Source: Hippophae tibetana (Eukaryota > Streptophyta > Magnoliopsida > Rosales > Elaeagnaceae). From it: 64,000 nucleotides of DNA. Position 1 is the first letter of the stretch. Each line of letters begins with the position of its first letter. The notes below the pieces were generated by a model. The model was not told where the DNA came from. It did not search any database and worked only from the letters and a program-made list of their open reading frames with translations. The DNA is taken from assembly GCA_037013495.1 (NCBI GenBank), contig CM072811.1, positions 46,135,452 to 46,199,451 of the forward strand, read 5' to 3'. The position numbers and the translations under genes were made by a program. Shown here piece after piece: positions 23,824 through 36,300 of the stretch.

Positions 23824-26800
23824 TCAATTTGAGAGAGAAATTCCCAAGGCACTTCTGAGATACTCAAATCTTTGAGTGTCTATGGCTTTAGTGAATATAT
23901 CAGCTAATTGTCTCTCAGTAGGTACAAACTCAAGTGTCACTATTTTCTCTTCAACTAATTCTCGAATAAAGTGATGCCTAATGTCAATGTGCTTAGTTCT
24001 AGAATGTTGAACCGGGTTCTTAGAAATACACATAGCACTAGAGTTATCACAATATAAGGGCATCATACCTTGTGGTTGACCGTAGTCCTTGAGCATGTTT
24101 TTCATCCAAAGCATTTGTGTGCAAGAGCTTCCTGCAACAATGTATTCCGCTTCAGCTGTAGAGAGTGAGATAGAGTTCTGCTTTTTACTGTGCCATGATA
24201 CTAGGTTGTTTCCAATGTAGAAACAACCACCTGATGTGCTCTTCCTATCATCCTGGTTGCCTGCCCAGTCGGCATCTGTAAAACCACTTACTTCACAAGT
24301 AGTGTCAGTAGTAAAATATAAACCATAATTACTTGTTCCTGAGATACCTAATGATTCTCTTTACATTCTCTAAGTGTGATTCCTTAGGGTCAGCTTGATA
24401 ACAGGCACACACACCAACACTAAAACATATGTCAGGTCTACTTGCAGTGAGGTAAAGTAAACTACCTATCATACTTCTATAAAGGGTTTGATCAACACTT
24501 TTACCTTGAGTGTCCTTTGTAATTTTTGTGCTGGTACCTAAAGAAGTTCGTAATGGCTTGCTAGTTTCAAGACCAAACCTTTTAACAAGGTTACAAGCGT
24601 ACTTGGTTTGAGAAATAAATATATTATCATGAAATTATTTGATTTGCAAGCCAAGGAAGAAAGTCATTTCACCTACCATAGACATTTCAAATTCATTTGT
24701 CATAACATGCACAAAATCATCCACTAGTGTACTAGATGTGGATCTAAAAACTATGTCATCCACATAAATTTGAGCAATAAAGATCTCGTCACTACTCCTT
24801 TTAATGAATAAAGTCTTATCAACTCCCCCTCGAATAAATCCCTTGTTCCAAAGATAGTTGGTAAGTCTCTTATACCATGCTCGTGGATCTTGTTTCAAAC
24901 TATAAAGAGCCTTTTTGAGTTTGTAAACATGATTTGGAAATTTCGGATCAACAAATCCTATTGGTTGTTCCACGTACACCTCCTCATTCAAAAATCCATT
25001 CAAAAAGGCAGACTTAACATCCATTTGATATAATTTGAACTTCATATGACAGGAAATGGCAAGTAAAATCCTAATTGACTCTAGTCTAGCTACAGGTGCA
25101 AATGTTTCATCAAAATCAACTCCTTCTACTTGCGTGTAGCCTTGAGCTACTAACCTAGCCTTATTTCTAACAATAATATCATGCTCATCAGATTTATTTT
25201 TGAACACCCATTTTGTTCCAATAACATTTTTGTTTTTAGGCTTAGGTACTAATACCCACACATGATTTCTTTCAAATTGAGCTAACTCATCTTGTATGGC
25301 ATTTATCCAAAATTCATCCCTAAGAGCTTCATTCACATTTTTTGATTCAAATTGAGAAATATAGCATAAATGAGTTACCTCACTTATTTGTCTTCTTCTT
25401 GTTACTATGCTTGCATTAGGATCTCCAATTATATTCTTAATAGGATGGTTTTTTGAAGTTCGAGTTGGATTTATCATTGATGAGGTTGATGCTTCTTCCT
25501 TCTTTTGTTCACTTTCCTTCAACTCTTCTTATTTTATTCCAATTGTGTCACTGGTCATTGTTAATCGAGGTGTTGTGAAATTTTCTTCATTTCTAGCTTC
25601 TTCACTTGTAATCTTCTTACCCCCATCATCTATAACAACATTTATGGATTCCATAACTACATTAGTTCTATAGTTGAAGACTCTATAAGCTTTACTATTT
25701 AGGGAATAACCAAGAAATATACCTTCATCACTTCTTGAATCAAACTTACCCAACCGTTCTCGATCTCTAAGTATGTAGCACTTACTTCCAAAAACATGCA
25801 TAAATTTCAGATTGGGTTTTTTACCTCTCCATATCTCATAGGGGGTTTGGTTTGTACCTGGGCGAAGATATACACGATTTATAATATGACATGCAGTGTT
25901 TATTGCTTCAGCCTAAAACCTTTTGGAGACTCCTTTGGCATGCATCATTACTCTTGCCATCTCTTGATGTATCCTATTTTTCCGTTCAACTACTCCATTT
26001 TGTTGAGGTGTGATAGGAGTAGAGAATTCATGAAAGATACCATGTTCTTTACAGAAGTCAGCATACTTGGTATTTTCAAACTCTTTTCCATGGTCTGTTC
26101 TAAGTCTCTTGATGGTTACTATTTTGTCACCTGCTTCAACCTGCACTCTTGTACAATATGAGATGAAAAACTCAAAAGCATCTGACTTGTCTCTAATAAA
26201 GTCTACCCACGTGTAGCGAGAAAAGTCATCTACTATAACTATGATATATTTCTTACCTCCAATACTTTCTGTTCTCATAGAACCCATAAGGTCAATATGT
26301 ATCAATTCCAATACTCTGTTTGTATTTATACTCTTGATCTTTTTATGAGCAATCCTAGTTTGTTTACCCAATTGACATGGTCCACATACAGGTGTTTCAA
26401 TTTTTTGAAAGAATAGGTAAACCACACACAGTCTCAATTTTGCTTAATCTAACCAGATCTTTAAAATTCATATGACCTAGCTTTTCATGCCACAAGATAG
26501 TTGAGTCATTGCTAGCTAGGTTACATGTTACTGTGGGTGATGTATCAATACAATAACAATTATCATGTGATCTGATTCCCTTAATCACACATTCACCATT
26601 TTGATCTGTTACAATACAGTGATTGTTTGTAAATTGCACATTAAAATCACTATCACATATTTGACTTATGCTAATCAAGTTTTCCTTAAGTCCTTCCACA
26701 TATAAAACTTCATCAAGTTTAGGGATACCCTCTATTTGAACAGAGCCTTTTCCAATAATTCTAGATGTTTTACCATCACTAAAGGTAACTGTCCCTTCAT

Positions 26801-26924
26801 TGTATTCCTTAAAGGTTTTAAACAAAGAACGATTCCCTGTCATGTGTCTAGAGCATCCACTATCAAAATACCAAGCGGTATTTGATTTAAATTTAAATGC
26901 TATATGGGCCACAAAGCAGTGCAA
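23824..26924 (-). other. Protease-integrase-RT-RNase H region of the SIRE copia
   Basis: From high to low coordinates: a retropepsin motif DSGCSRHMT near 26860, GAG-pre-integrase LWHEKLGHMNF near 26470, and the integrase core with CGPCQLGKQTR and the TPQQNGVVERKNR segment at about 25990-26400. RT follows with [20 protein letters not shown] and YVDDIVFRS (about 24760-25200). RNase H and the C-terminal tail end near 23824 with ADIFTKAIDTQRFEYL. It would supply cDNA synthesis and integration functions of the element. The region has a small number of breaks and is not a working polyprotein as it stands. Confidence 0.88.
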
Positions 26925-26934
26925 CTCAGATTTC

Positions 26935-28716
26935 TTAACCCATCCTTTTTTTAATTTTGGACATTTGAGTTACTGGTTTCTTATATTCCTCTTTTTGTGT
27001 AGTTCTTGTAGTAAAAACTTTACATTTTGAATTTTTTTGAGGTGTTTTAGAAACATTTGTATTCGTGATAGAATCATAAGCATAAAGAAATCTACACTTA
27101 GGTCTAATATGTCCTTTCCTACCACAATGATGACAGATGGGAACAAACTGAATTTTCTTAGAATGATAAGGTGCAAAAACTACCTTCCCTACCTGAGCAA
27201 TAGTGGGTTTTACAAATTGAGTTTTGGATGATGAAGGTGTTGATTGTTCATCTATGTATCCAAGACCTCTCTTATCTCGACGTGGCTTTCCATAGTCTAG
27301 GACTTTGGTTAATTTTTCAGCACCAATGGTCAAATTCTTCATCGTTTCTTTAGCAATACTAAGTTCTTGCTTGAGATTTTTGTTTTCCTTAATGGTTTCT
27401 GCAAGTCTCAAACTCAAAGCATTAATATGATCAGACAACTCCTTTTTATCTTTCTCTAGGTTAGAGGAATTTGTTTTGTGAACATTGATGATATCATTAA
27501 GTTTAGTTACTTCCACAAGCAATTTATCTCTCTCTTCCCTAGCACCTAGACAATCCATGAATAGTTCCTCATAATTCGATACATTAAACTTAGACAGTAA
27601 GAGAGAAGAGTTTACTTCCTCATTTTCTTCATCCGAGCTAAGGTCAGAGTCATTGTGATGTGCATTGGTAGTTGCGGTGAAGGCACAATAATTAGTGTCA
27701 TCATCCTCTGAGTTACTAGTATTGTCCTGCTCACTTTCTATGTCACTGAGTGTAGCATTAAAGGATTTTCCAAATTTCTTTTTATTGTTAGCACAATCTG
27801 TAGAAATATGACCAAATCCTCCACAACTAAAGCATTGGGGACTAGTGGGTTTACTTTTCTTACCATCAAGGCTAGGAGGCTTGATTTCCCCTGACTTTCG
27901 GTCATTCGAACGACTGGATTGTCCCTTGTTGGAATGATTGTTCTGTTGACCCTTCTTCTTCATAAACTTCTTAAATTTTCGTGCTAACAAGACTAGTGAC
28001 TCATCATTCATATCATCATCACTATCAGAGATGTCCTTTTTGGAGCTTTTGAATGCCACATCCTTATTTTTCTTGGGTGGATCAAGAGAAAGCTCATAGG
28101 TTTGGATTGACCCGACAAGTTCATCAATTTTTAGCGTGTCTACATTCTTGCTTTCCTCTATTGCTGTAACTTTCATCTTATAGTCTGCTATTAAAGAGCT
28201 TAGAAGTTTGCGCACTTGTATAAGTTGTGGAATTTTCTCACCAAGGTTAGAGCAAGCATTAGTGATATCACAGAAGCGAGCATAAAATTGACCAAAGGTT
28301 TCGTTGTTGCTCATTTTAATAGAATCAAACTCAGATGTTAGCAATCTCAATTTTGTTTGTTTTACTTGGGAAGTACCTTCATGAGCAAGAGCAAGTGCAT
28401 TCCATGCGTCTTTAGCAGTCTCACAGTCGGAGATGCAACGGAACTCATCCATCGACACTGTAGCAAATATTGAGCTTAGACCTTTTTGGTTTGCCCCACT
28501 AAGGGTGCGTTCTTCAGTGGTCCAGTCTCTTCTTGGCTTTATGATTGTTACACCATCTTTCGTTACGGAAGGTGGTTCCCAACCATCAAGAATATCATCC
28601 CAAACTTTTTCATCTTGTCTGAGAAAGGCTTGCATACGAGCCTTCCAGTAAGGGTAATTAAACCCATCAAAGAGTGAGGGTCTAACAGATGACCCACCTT
28701 CTTTCATTTGGTCCAT
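26935..28716 (-). CDS. Gag protein of the SIRE copia
   Basis: An uninterrupted 593-residue frame beginning MDQMKEGGSSVRPSLFDGFN, placed about 50 bases after the primer-binding site. Residues 1-210 form the gag core (DUF4219/UBN2-type, with a WKARMQAFLRQDEKVWD stretch). Residues 295-308 are a CX2CX4HX4C zinc knuckle (CFSCGGFGHISTDC). Residues about 390-470 are a Lys/Leu/Glu-rich probable coiled coil. Residues 528-541 are a second knuckle (CHHCGRKGHIRPKC). Such gags assemble the cytoplasmic particle and bind the element RNA. Two well-separated knuckles and the length near 600 residues fit the SIRE lineage. It is the longest open frame in the window. Confidence 0.92.
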   Translation of the reverse strand: MDQMKEGGSSVRPSLFDGFNYPYWKARMQAFLRQDEKVWDDILDGWEPPSVTKDGVTIIKPRRDWTTEERTLSGANQKGLSSIFATVSMDEFRCISDCETAKDAWNALALAHEGTSQVKQTKLRLLTSEFDSIKMSNNETFGQFYARFCDITNACSNLGEKIPQLIQVRKLLSSLIADYKMKVTAIEESKNVDTLKIDELVGSIQTYELSLDPPKKNKDVAFKSSKKDISDSDDDMNDESLVLLARKFKKFMKKKGQQNNHSNKGQSSRSNDRKSGEIKPPSLDGKKSKPTSPQCFSCGGFGHISTDCANNKKKFGKSFNATLSDIESEQDNTSNSEDDDTNYCAFTATTNAHHNDSDLSSDEENEEVNSSLLLSKFNVSNYEELFMDCLGAREERDKLLVEVTKLNDIINVHKTNSSNLEKDKKELSDHINALSLRLAETIKENKNLKQELSIAKETMKNLTIGAEKLTKVLDYGKPRRDKRGLGYIDEQSTPSSSKTQFVKPTIAQVGKVVFAPYHSKKIQFVPICHHCGRKGHIRPKCRFLYAYDSITNTNVSKTPQKNSKCKVFTTRTTQKEEYKKPVTQMSKIKKRMG

Positions 28717-28783
28717 AAGTAAGTGTGTGTGTCCCTAAGGATCAATCTCACTAAGTGTGTCTAGTGTCGGCTCTGATACCAAT

Positions 28784-30336
28784 TGAAAGTTTATAAAATA
28801 TGGACCTGATTAACCTAGAGGGGGGTGAATAGGTTATTCTTAATTTTTTATCAAGTTTATAATTTAATAACCTAAACAAAACGGCCAGACATGTAATTGT
28901 GTATAAAAATAAGTGCGGATATAAAATAATAACACACGATATTTTTAGGTGGAAACAACCTAGGTCACAAACATGACCTAAGAGGAAAACCACCGGTCCA
29001 CCGGACCACCTAACTTTCCACTATGAAAATCAAATGTTCAAGTACAAACTCGGTCTTATGCTACCCTCCCTAGGATACTGCCCCAATGTACTTTACTTAT
29101 GAGTTCCTGCTCTGTTTTCACAGTTTCTAATATTAGCGTGAGCGGTTTCTAAAGCAACGTTCCAATAAGCTTCCCGCCAATCAGATACGTTCCCGAAGTA
29201 ACTACAAAATAGTTAGCACAAAAACACAAGTGCCCGTGTGTGTTCTAGAACGGATTTAATAATGAATAATCCTAATTAGATGATTTAAAACAAATGTCAT
29301 TTAAATCAAATCAACTAGAATATTCTAGAGCAAAAAGATTAGACATAAGTTCAACAAAAATTTGCTTCTTTGAAATTTAATCGTCAAATTAAATAATTAT
29401 GATCACACATGTAAAAATCTAATTAAGAAGAAACTATGTAAAGATAAAAAATATCAATCAAATTTATTAATAAATACCTTCAATATGATATCAATTTTAT
29501 TAGAGTCTTAATTACTTTTGCTTCATAAATAATATCATTCAAATCATAACATTTATATATATATATTAAAGAAAAACAAAAGCATACCATTCTGCGTTGA
29601 TTCCTATTGACCATGATTTCATGCATTGAATATATATATATTAAAGAAAAACAAAAGCATACCATTCTGCGTTGATTCCTATTGACCATGATTTCATGCA
29701 TTGAATAACTTTATATATATATATTAAAGAAAAACAAAAGCATACCATTCTGTGTTGATTCCTATTGACCATGATTTCATGCATTGCATAACTTTATATA
29801 TATATTACCATTGATTCCTGTTGAATAGCTTTATGTATATATATTAGCACTCGACATTCACCTCCGGCTTCTTTGTTTATTTTTTTTCTTTCTCAATTCG
29901 GCAGCTGCAGATTTTTCTTTCTTAGTTTTCTAATTTTTTCCTACCCATCCTTTAACCCTAATGTATCTATATATATAGATAATAATAATACCTAGTCATA
30001 TTAGGGTTAAATGTATTTTGGGCTTAATTTTTTCAAAACCCATTCAAAGCCTTAATAAAAAGAATATTTATATTTTTTAAATCACATCTTAAAAAATATT
30101 AAGACACATAAAAAATATTTAAGCACAAAAAATAATTTTAGATTTATGAACATGTACTATTAAATGTATAAATGAAATTCTATGTATCGTAATTATAAAA
30201 GATATACGTGAAGTACGGATATTTGGAACTTGAACATTTGTTCGGCTGTTCTTGATAAACTTGATAGCAGGCCTAAAAATAAATTTACAAGTAAATATTT
30301 TGTCCACGAAAATAGCCAACACTCATAGTCCGTACA
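28784..30336 (-). repeat. 5' LTR of the SIRE copia
   Basis: A 1553-bp repeat joined on its left to the primer-binding site at 28769-28781 and on its right to the target duplication TTCTA. The same tandem unit as in the 3' LTR occurs three times at about 29555-29810. Confidence 0.93.
29555..29810. repeat. Tandem repeat inside the SIRE 5' LTR
   Basis: Three units of ttaaagaaaaacaaaagcat through ccatgatttcatgcattgaa, separated by short (ta)n tracts. Copy spacing differs from that in the 3' LTR. The repeated translation MHEIMVNRNQRRMV seen on the minus strand is a by-product of this repeat. Confidence 0.88.
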
Positions 30337-30341
30337 TTCTA

Positions 30342-31830
30342 CATCATAGGAGACATTTGGGGGTGATGAGGTGGTTTTTTATGTTTAGTATACATAGAAT
30401 CATCATTTTAAAACCTCACACCCTCGGGCTAGTGAACTTTTAAATAAATTGGATATAAGTGGTAAAGAGAAAATTAGACGAATTGAGCTATAGAACACAT
30501 CGTGTGAAGGTTATCACAATATCCTTACTATAGTTCGTTTGAAGAAATCTGAGGTGTGGAAAGATCATTCAAACGAATACCAAGGTATTTTTTTATCTAT
30601 GAGGTAATTATTTTAGTTTGAAATTTCCTGGTAAAGTTTCTAATGTATATTTCTTTTTGTAGGAATGGATTACTCTCATATTGACTTAGAAGACCTGATT
30701 GACACTTTGGGTGTTCAAGATCTGGATCTTACATACCCTCATTTGGAACCTTTGTCCCTCTTGCCAACTCGGGACGAAGACCCATTTATAGAAGAGTTGA
30801 AGGTCACTTCAATCACTGAGGTCATGATGCCTTAAGTGACATCTAGTAATCTGAGCTTGTCATTACCTCGTAGAGATTAGGTTTCAAAGAATAGGAAAGT
30901 TGGGGAAGATTACACCCTAGGAATAGAGGCTATGGACATGGATAACTTTGAATTTGATGAGGTTGTCCTAAAATATGATATGGTCTTAGACACCCCGGTC
31001 ATCTACTTCAATGAGGGGATTTTTGGACAAAAAAATCTTAAAAGAGATATGTTCCAACATTTTGGTGCTGATACTGATAAGTCACAAGTTAGGGTGGCCC
31101 GTAGAAGTGAATGAGGCACCAATGCGGAGCTGATAACAGATAATCTATTCGAGGTGAATTGTTGACATTACTGCTCAATAGTATGTTTTCAAGAATGAAT
31201 GTATAACTCATATCATATGTAGGAAGTGTGCTTAGTAAGGGAGGGTGAACTGTTCTTTAGGGGCTATAAGCACGAGGTTTAAGCCAGTCGCTTACAGATA
31301 GCTAAATATGAGAGGGCTACTAAAGACAAAGATGTCTTAATGGTTGATAAAGATGCAAGAATTTTGAATCTTAAGGGTGAGCTCATTGATAAGGTGGAGA
31401 AGCTACGAAAACTGACACTTATTTCTTGAAAAGGAATAATCGACCAAGCATTTTGAGCAACTCGCTATGGAGACCGAGGAGAAAGCTAGCATCCTCAGGA
31501 CCAATTGGGTGCTATGTCTAGTCAAGTGAGCTCGTTGTCTACTATGGTAGACACTTTTAAGGGATAGTTCACCAAGGCTTATCGAAACGGTGTTAGTTTC
31601 GTGGTTAGTGATCTGAGGACCTAAGTTGAAAAATTGGATTTGATTGTGCCTTACTTTGCTTTGATGTGAGCTTTTCAAGGTAGTAGATCCAAGGAACCTG
31701 TAACCGCGATTCCCTAGGCTTCATCCCATAATGCTGAGGTCGTTACTGGTGGTCCACTTGAGGGCATGGTAGAAGAAGCCATCCCCGTGAGGGATTTTAC
31801 TTTAACATTTTATAAAAACAAAATGTAATG
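30342..31830 (+). other. Antisense reading frame of the gypsy element, second part
   Basis: Plus-strand coding-like sequence resumes after the SIRE insertion. 30664 onward gives MDYSHIDLEDLIDTLGVQDL. 30932-31114 gives MDMDNFEFDEVVLKYDMVLD and continues to VARRSE. About 31330-31420 gives a heptad-like KDARILNLKGELIDKVEKLR suggesting a coiled coil. Transposase_28-type proteins often end in such coiled coils. It belongs to the same antisense gene as 20013-20758 by position and direction. The frame is broken and its function is unknown. Confidence 0.55.
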
Positions 31831-32046
31831 AATATTTTGGGAATTTAAATTGTTTTCATTAAATGTGGTTGTTTGCTTCTTTATATTATATTTGATTGAT
31901 TTACTTATTCCCATTTAGCATTCACATAATTTGCACAAAGACGTTAATTTTGAGCATCTGAGGTCGCACTTAGATAATCTGAATTAAGAATAACACTGGA
32001 TGACCTAACAAAATTCATAATTTTATTGTAGGCCATTGACATATAC

Positions 32047-32950
32047 AAATGGGTTATAGTAAGGTAAAATTGGATGACTTGTTTGAAATGGGGTCATCGT
32101 CGTCTACAAAAGCACTCCTCGTTATAGGGGAACAAGCTATTTTTTATCATAGTGAGAACGTGGACCAAGCAACTTCGCTCACTACGTAAGTCACGCCTGA
32201 CACAAGGAAACAAATTGTCTCTCCTACCTATAACGGGGAGGTTAACCAGGCCTTCCCCAAATTCATAAGGGAAGAAAAAAGTAAGAAACACAAAACACTC
32301 CCTAAGCCAACTCAGGATGAGATATCTTCTTTACCTCTCTGCACGAGCAGATCGCATGTTGATAAATTACCTTTGAAGAAGGGGATGTCCTCGTTAAAGA
32401 AGGATATTAACCTTTTGCAAAGTATATATCCTTTGAAAAAAGAGAAAGGTGAGACTAGTGGTATTAAAAATCTCTTCATAAATGGAATGTTTAACGCTTC
32501 CCGTGCGTAAGAGGAATTATATCACCATTTTAGGGTGCATGAGGATTGTTTGTCAATCTATACAACCCGCAAGAGAGAGTAAGGAATGATATGGTACATG
32601 ATAGCAAGGCATATTCTCTATATAAGTATATTATTGTTAATATCAAAGTTATATCATGATCACGATTTTATTATTATTTTGTGCAGCATATCTTTAATCA
32701 TAAGCCATAGCTCTGGAAGGGGATTCAGAAAAAGAAGTTGAAATGTGTCAAGAAACAACTGAATTTATGGATCAAGATTATGCGTGTTGAAAAATCATTG
32801 TAAAGGCCTGGAATAAGAGTTAGAAGATGTATATGTAGATTTGAAATTGTCGCATCTCGGACAAGAGAGATATAGGGAGGAACAAGATGGACTATGCAAA
32901 CTAGTTGAATATTGGAAGGACAAGGCACTCTTGAAAAAACAAGCATAAAG
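32047..32950 (+). other. Second antisense reading frame of the gypsy element
   Basis: Plus-strand sequence starting MGYSKVKLDDLFEMGSSSS and including SPTYNGEVNQAFPKFIREEK and HHFRVHEDCLSIYTTRKRE is rich in charged residues and reads like coding sequence. It lies between the first antisense frame and the integrase end, head to tail with the former. I recognise no domain. It is broken, and could be a 3' exon of the same antisense gene instead of a separate one. Confidence 0.4.
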
Positions 32951-33159
32951 TTCCTATTATAAAGGAATACAATATTCATGTGTGTAATAATGCTTGCAAA
33001 AATATTTGTAATACCAGATCACGTGATTGGTCCGATAATCATTAGAACTCCTGTTATTTATTTTCTTTACTTACCTATCTTAAATACGATGAAGATTAGT
33101 GTCAATAAGCGCTTATACTTACACTGTAATGTGGTAACGATTGTAGCCGGCTTCTTAAG

Positions 33160-33310
33160 TAGGGGGTCAAGGGAGTCCACCTCCAATTATGATGCATACG
33201 ACATATCCCGCTTCTCATGTGTGAGGGTTAGGGGACTTTACCTCCAATCATGAGGCATAGGACGTATCCTACATCCTAAGTGAGAAGGTTGAATGATGAC
33301 TTCCAAATTG
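33160..33310. repeat. Short tandem repeat at the end of gypsy integrase
   Basis: About two and a half imperfect units of 61-65 bp share acctccaat-atgatgca and a gtgagggtta/gtgagaaggtt segment. Tandem repeats between pol and the 3' LTR are common in Tat-type elements. Confidence 0.65.
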
Positions 33311-36300
33311 AGGGCATAAAATAAGATGCCCAAGACATGCAACGTGAAAGGGTGAATGTCCATCCCATGCATGTGCTCATTCAGGTATATTTTGCATCTT
33401 AAGGGAAAATGGAATATCCCCTGTTGACATTCTGGGAGTAGTTCTTGTAGCTCAAAGAACACCGGGTACTTTATCAACCCATTTTTCTTTGGCTCATTCG
33501 AAACATTTTTGTAGTATATTGATGAGTTTCTTGTTAGACAATTCAGCTTGGCCATTTGCTTGTGGTCGATAAAGGATAGAATGAGATAATATAATACCCT
33601 TTTCATTAGAAAAATATATTAGTCTTTATCCAGTGAACTATTTACCATTATTAGCAACTAGTTCATGAGGTAAACTGTATATGCATATGATGTTATGCCA
33701 TATAAATCTCTCCACATCCATTTCTTGGATTTGCGTTGAAGGTTTTGTCTCTATCCATTTGGAAAAATAATTAGTTGCCACGATGAGGAACTTTCTTTGA
33801 CTTTAGGTGATAGGAAATGGTCCAATAATATCTAAACCCTATTTCTGAAATGGCTATGGGCTAATAATAGATTTCAGGTCAACATATGGTCGATGTGGCA
33901 CATTGGTTTGCCTTTAACACCTATAACACCTTTTGGCGTAAGATATACAATCTTTGATAAGGGTAGGCAAATAGTAACCTTGTCGGATAATTCTTTGCGA
34001 AAGAGTTATTCCTCAGAATGAGCTCCATATTGGCCGTCATGTAAATCACTAAGGACCATCTGAGCTTTTGTCATGTGTAAGCATTTCAACCACAGGCCAC
34101 CATAATTCTTTTGATATAATACTCATTAGATAACGTCATAGTTTTTTACTTTTTTGTAAGCTTACGAGCCAAGTGCTTGTCTTCTAGGAGAATACCGTTG
34201 ACAAGGTATTCTATATATGTTTTCAGCCAAGAAAAATGAGTCGTAGACATGACATTTGACTAAGTTTGATCTTTCACTTTGCTTGTGCCAATACTAGGTT
34301 TTGATAAATACGATACTGTGATGTATCTCTTCAAATCTGAATTCACCACAGATGCCAACGTTGCCAAGGAATCCCCATGGATGTTTCCTCCTAAAGGAAT
34401 TTTCTTGATCTCAAAAGTTTCAAATGCTGCTTTTTCTTTCTTTACCTATTGTACATAAAGTTTCATTATTTATTCCTTATCTTCAAAATCATGGTTGACT
34501 TGGTTTACTACCATGCATGAATCGCAATGAATTAATACCTTTTTAGCTCTGAGGGCTATTAATTGTTACAATGCCAAGAGTAGGGACTCATACTCTGTAA
34601 CATTGTTGGTTGCTTGGAAAGTGATACACAAAAATTGTTCTATTAAACCTTCCATTGGGATTGAATATTACAATTACAACTCTTGCTCCTCGCGAATTAC
34701 TTGCGCCATCTACATACACCTTCCATAACTCCGACTCAAGGGAAGGTGTTTCTCCTATGAAGGTTGATTCTACTGTATGTATGAGAGTACATTCCAATGT
34801 ATTCTCTTGTGTCCATTCCGCAACAAAATCTGCGAGGGCTTGTCTTTTGACCTCTTTTAGAGGCCTATAATGTATCTCAAATTCTCTCAACTCAATGGCT
34901 ATTTGAGAAAGATGACAAAAAATGATATAGTTTACCCAAAATATTTTTAAGGGGTACAGGGTGAAGACCACTACCTTGTGGACGCCAAAGTAGTGTTTGA
35001 GTTTGTGTGCCATCATTCTTATTGTGAAGGCCACCTTGTCTAGAAGATGATATCGTTGTTGTGCCCCTGTCAACAAGTGACTCACATAGTACATTGGGTG
35101 TTGTATTCCCTTTCTGTTGACTATCAATATGACATTGGAAACTTTGTCTGTGAAATACATGTACATATATAAATCTTCTCTTGCCATAGGATTAGCCATA
35201 AGAGGTGCTTTCCTCAAGTAATCTTTAATAGACAGAAATGATCGCTTGCATTCACTATCCTAGAGGTATTCTGTGTTATTTTTCAACAATAAAAAAATGG
35301 AAAACAATTTTTGGTGCACTTATAAATAAAGCAACTTAAAGTTGTGCTACATCCTTTCAACTATTGGACCTTCTTGAGGCTGCAAAGGGACTTCATATTG
35401 ACCAAAGCTAAGATTTTATTTAGACTGGCTTCTATGCCTCTAGATGTTACCAAGTACCCCAAGAATTTCCTCGAGGTGACCCGAAATACCCATTTCTTTG
35501 GGTTGAGATGCATTTTATAATTTTGAATTATGGCGAGCACCTCTTTAGGATTGGAGATATGATCTTTAGCACATTTGGTTTTGACCATCATGTCATCAAC
35601 ATATACCTTCATGTTCCAACCGATTTGGTTTTGGAACATCTTGTTCATCATTCTTTGATAGGTAGCATCGACATTTTTTAAACCGAACGACATCTTGGTA
35701 TAGAAAAATATTCATTCCTTTGTGATAAATTCCATTTTTTCTTCATCTCTAGGATGCATTTGGATGTGATGATAGCATGAATAAGCATCCATATAGCTCA
35801 TTGATTCAAATCCTACCGTGGCATATATCAATTGATCAATATTGGGCAGTGAGAAGCAATCTTTTGGGGTTGCCTTATTCAAATCGGTGAAATCCATGCA
35901 CATGCTATGCTCACCTCCTATTTTGTTCACCAATACCACATTTGACAGCCAAATTGGGTATATGACCTCGCAAACCCAAGGCACACTTTTTAGGGACTTG
36001 ATATTCTTTTTGATAATCTCATTCTTTTCTCTGTGCAAATCTTCGCTTTCTTTGTTGGACCAACTTTTAATTATGAACTAGGCATAATTCATGGGAGATA
36101 ATACTTGAGTTGATGCTGGGAATTTTCTCAAGTTTCCAAGCAAAAAAATCAACATTATCCTTTAAAAATCAATGAGAGTAGTTTTAACAGAGAAGGTAGC
36201 TCAGAATTGATTTTCACGAATTGGTCGTTCCCCGTTTCCCCTATACAAACCACGTCATATTCACCATGGGCTTCCATTTTAGTATGTTCTCCTGTTCACA

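Larger units (their letters stand above)
20764..30336 (-). mobile_element. SIRE/Maximus-type Ty1/copia element nested in the gypsy
   Basis: Long LTRs (20764-22353 and 28784-30336) begin TGAAAGT and end TACA on the plus strand. They are flanked by the exact target duplication TTCTA (20759-20763, 30337-30341). The primer-binding site (28769-28781, plus-strand ggctctgatacca) is Met-type, and a strong purine tract (minus-strand aaagggggag, about 22357-22366) precedes the 3' LTR. Parts on the minus strand: gag (26935-28716), protease (near 26860, YFDSGCSRHMTG), integrase (about 25900-26440), RT (about 24640-25340, with IYVDDIVF) and RNase H (about 23830-24300). A non-coding stretch of about 1.45 kb then precedes the 3' LTR, where related SIRE elements often carry an env-like frame; I see none here. 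Size, LTR length and the long two-knuckle gag fit SIRE. It looks almost whole, with a few breaks in pol. LTRs differ by about 3%, roughly 1.2 million years. Confidence 0.93.

Noticed and set aside
29480-29701. Minus-strand frame with a twice repeated MHEIMVNRNQRRMV
   Set aside because: It is the translation of the LTR tandem repeat, not a protein gene.
21552-29810. CRISPR-like spaced repeats
   Set aside because: The repeated blocks are LTR-internal tandem repeats of a plant retrotransposon with (ta)n separators; no cas genes, and the host is a plant.
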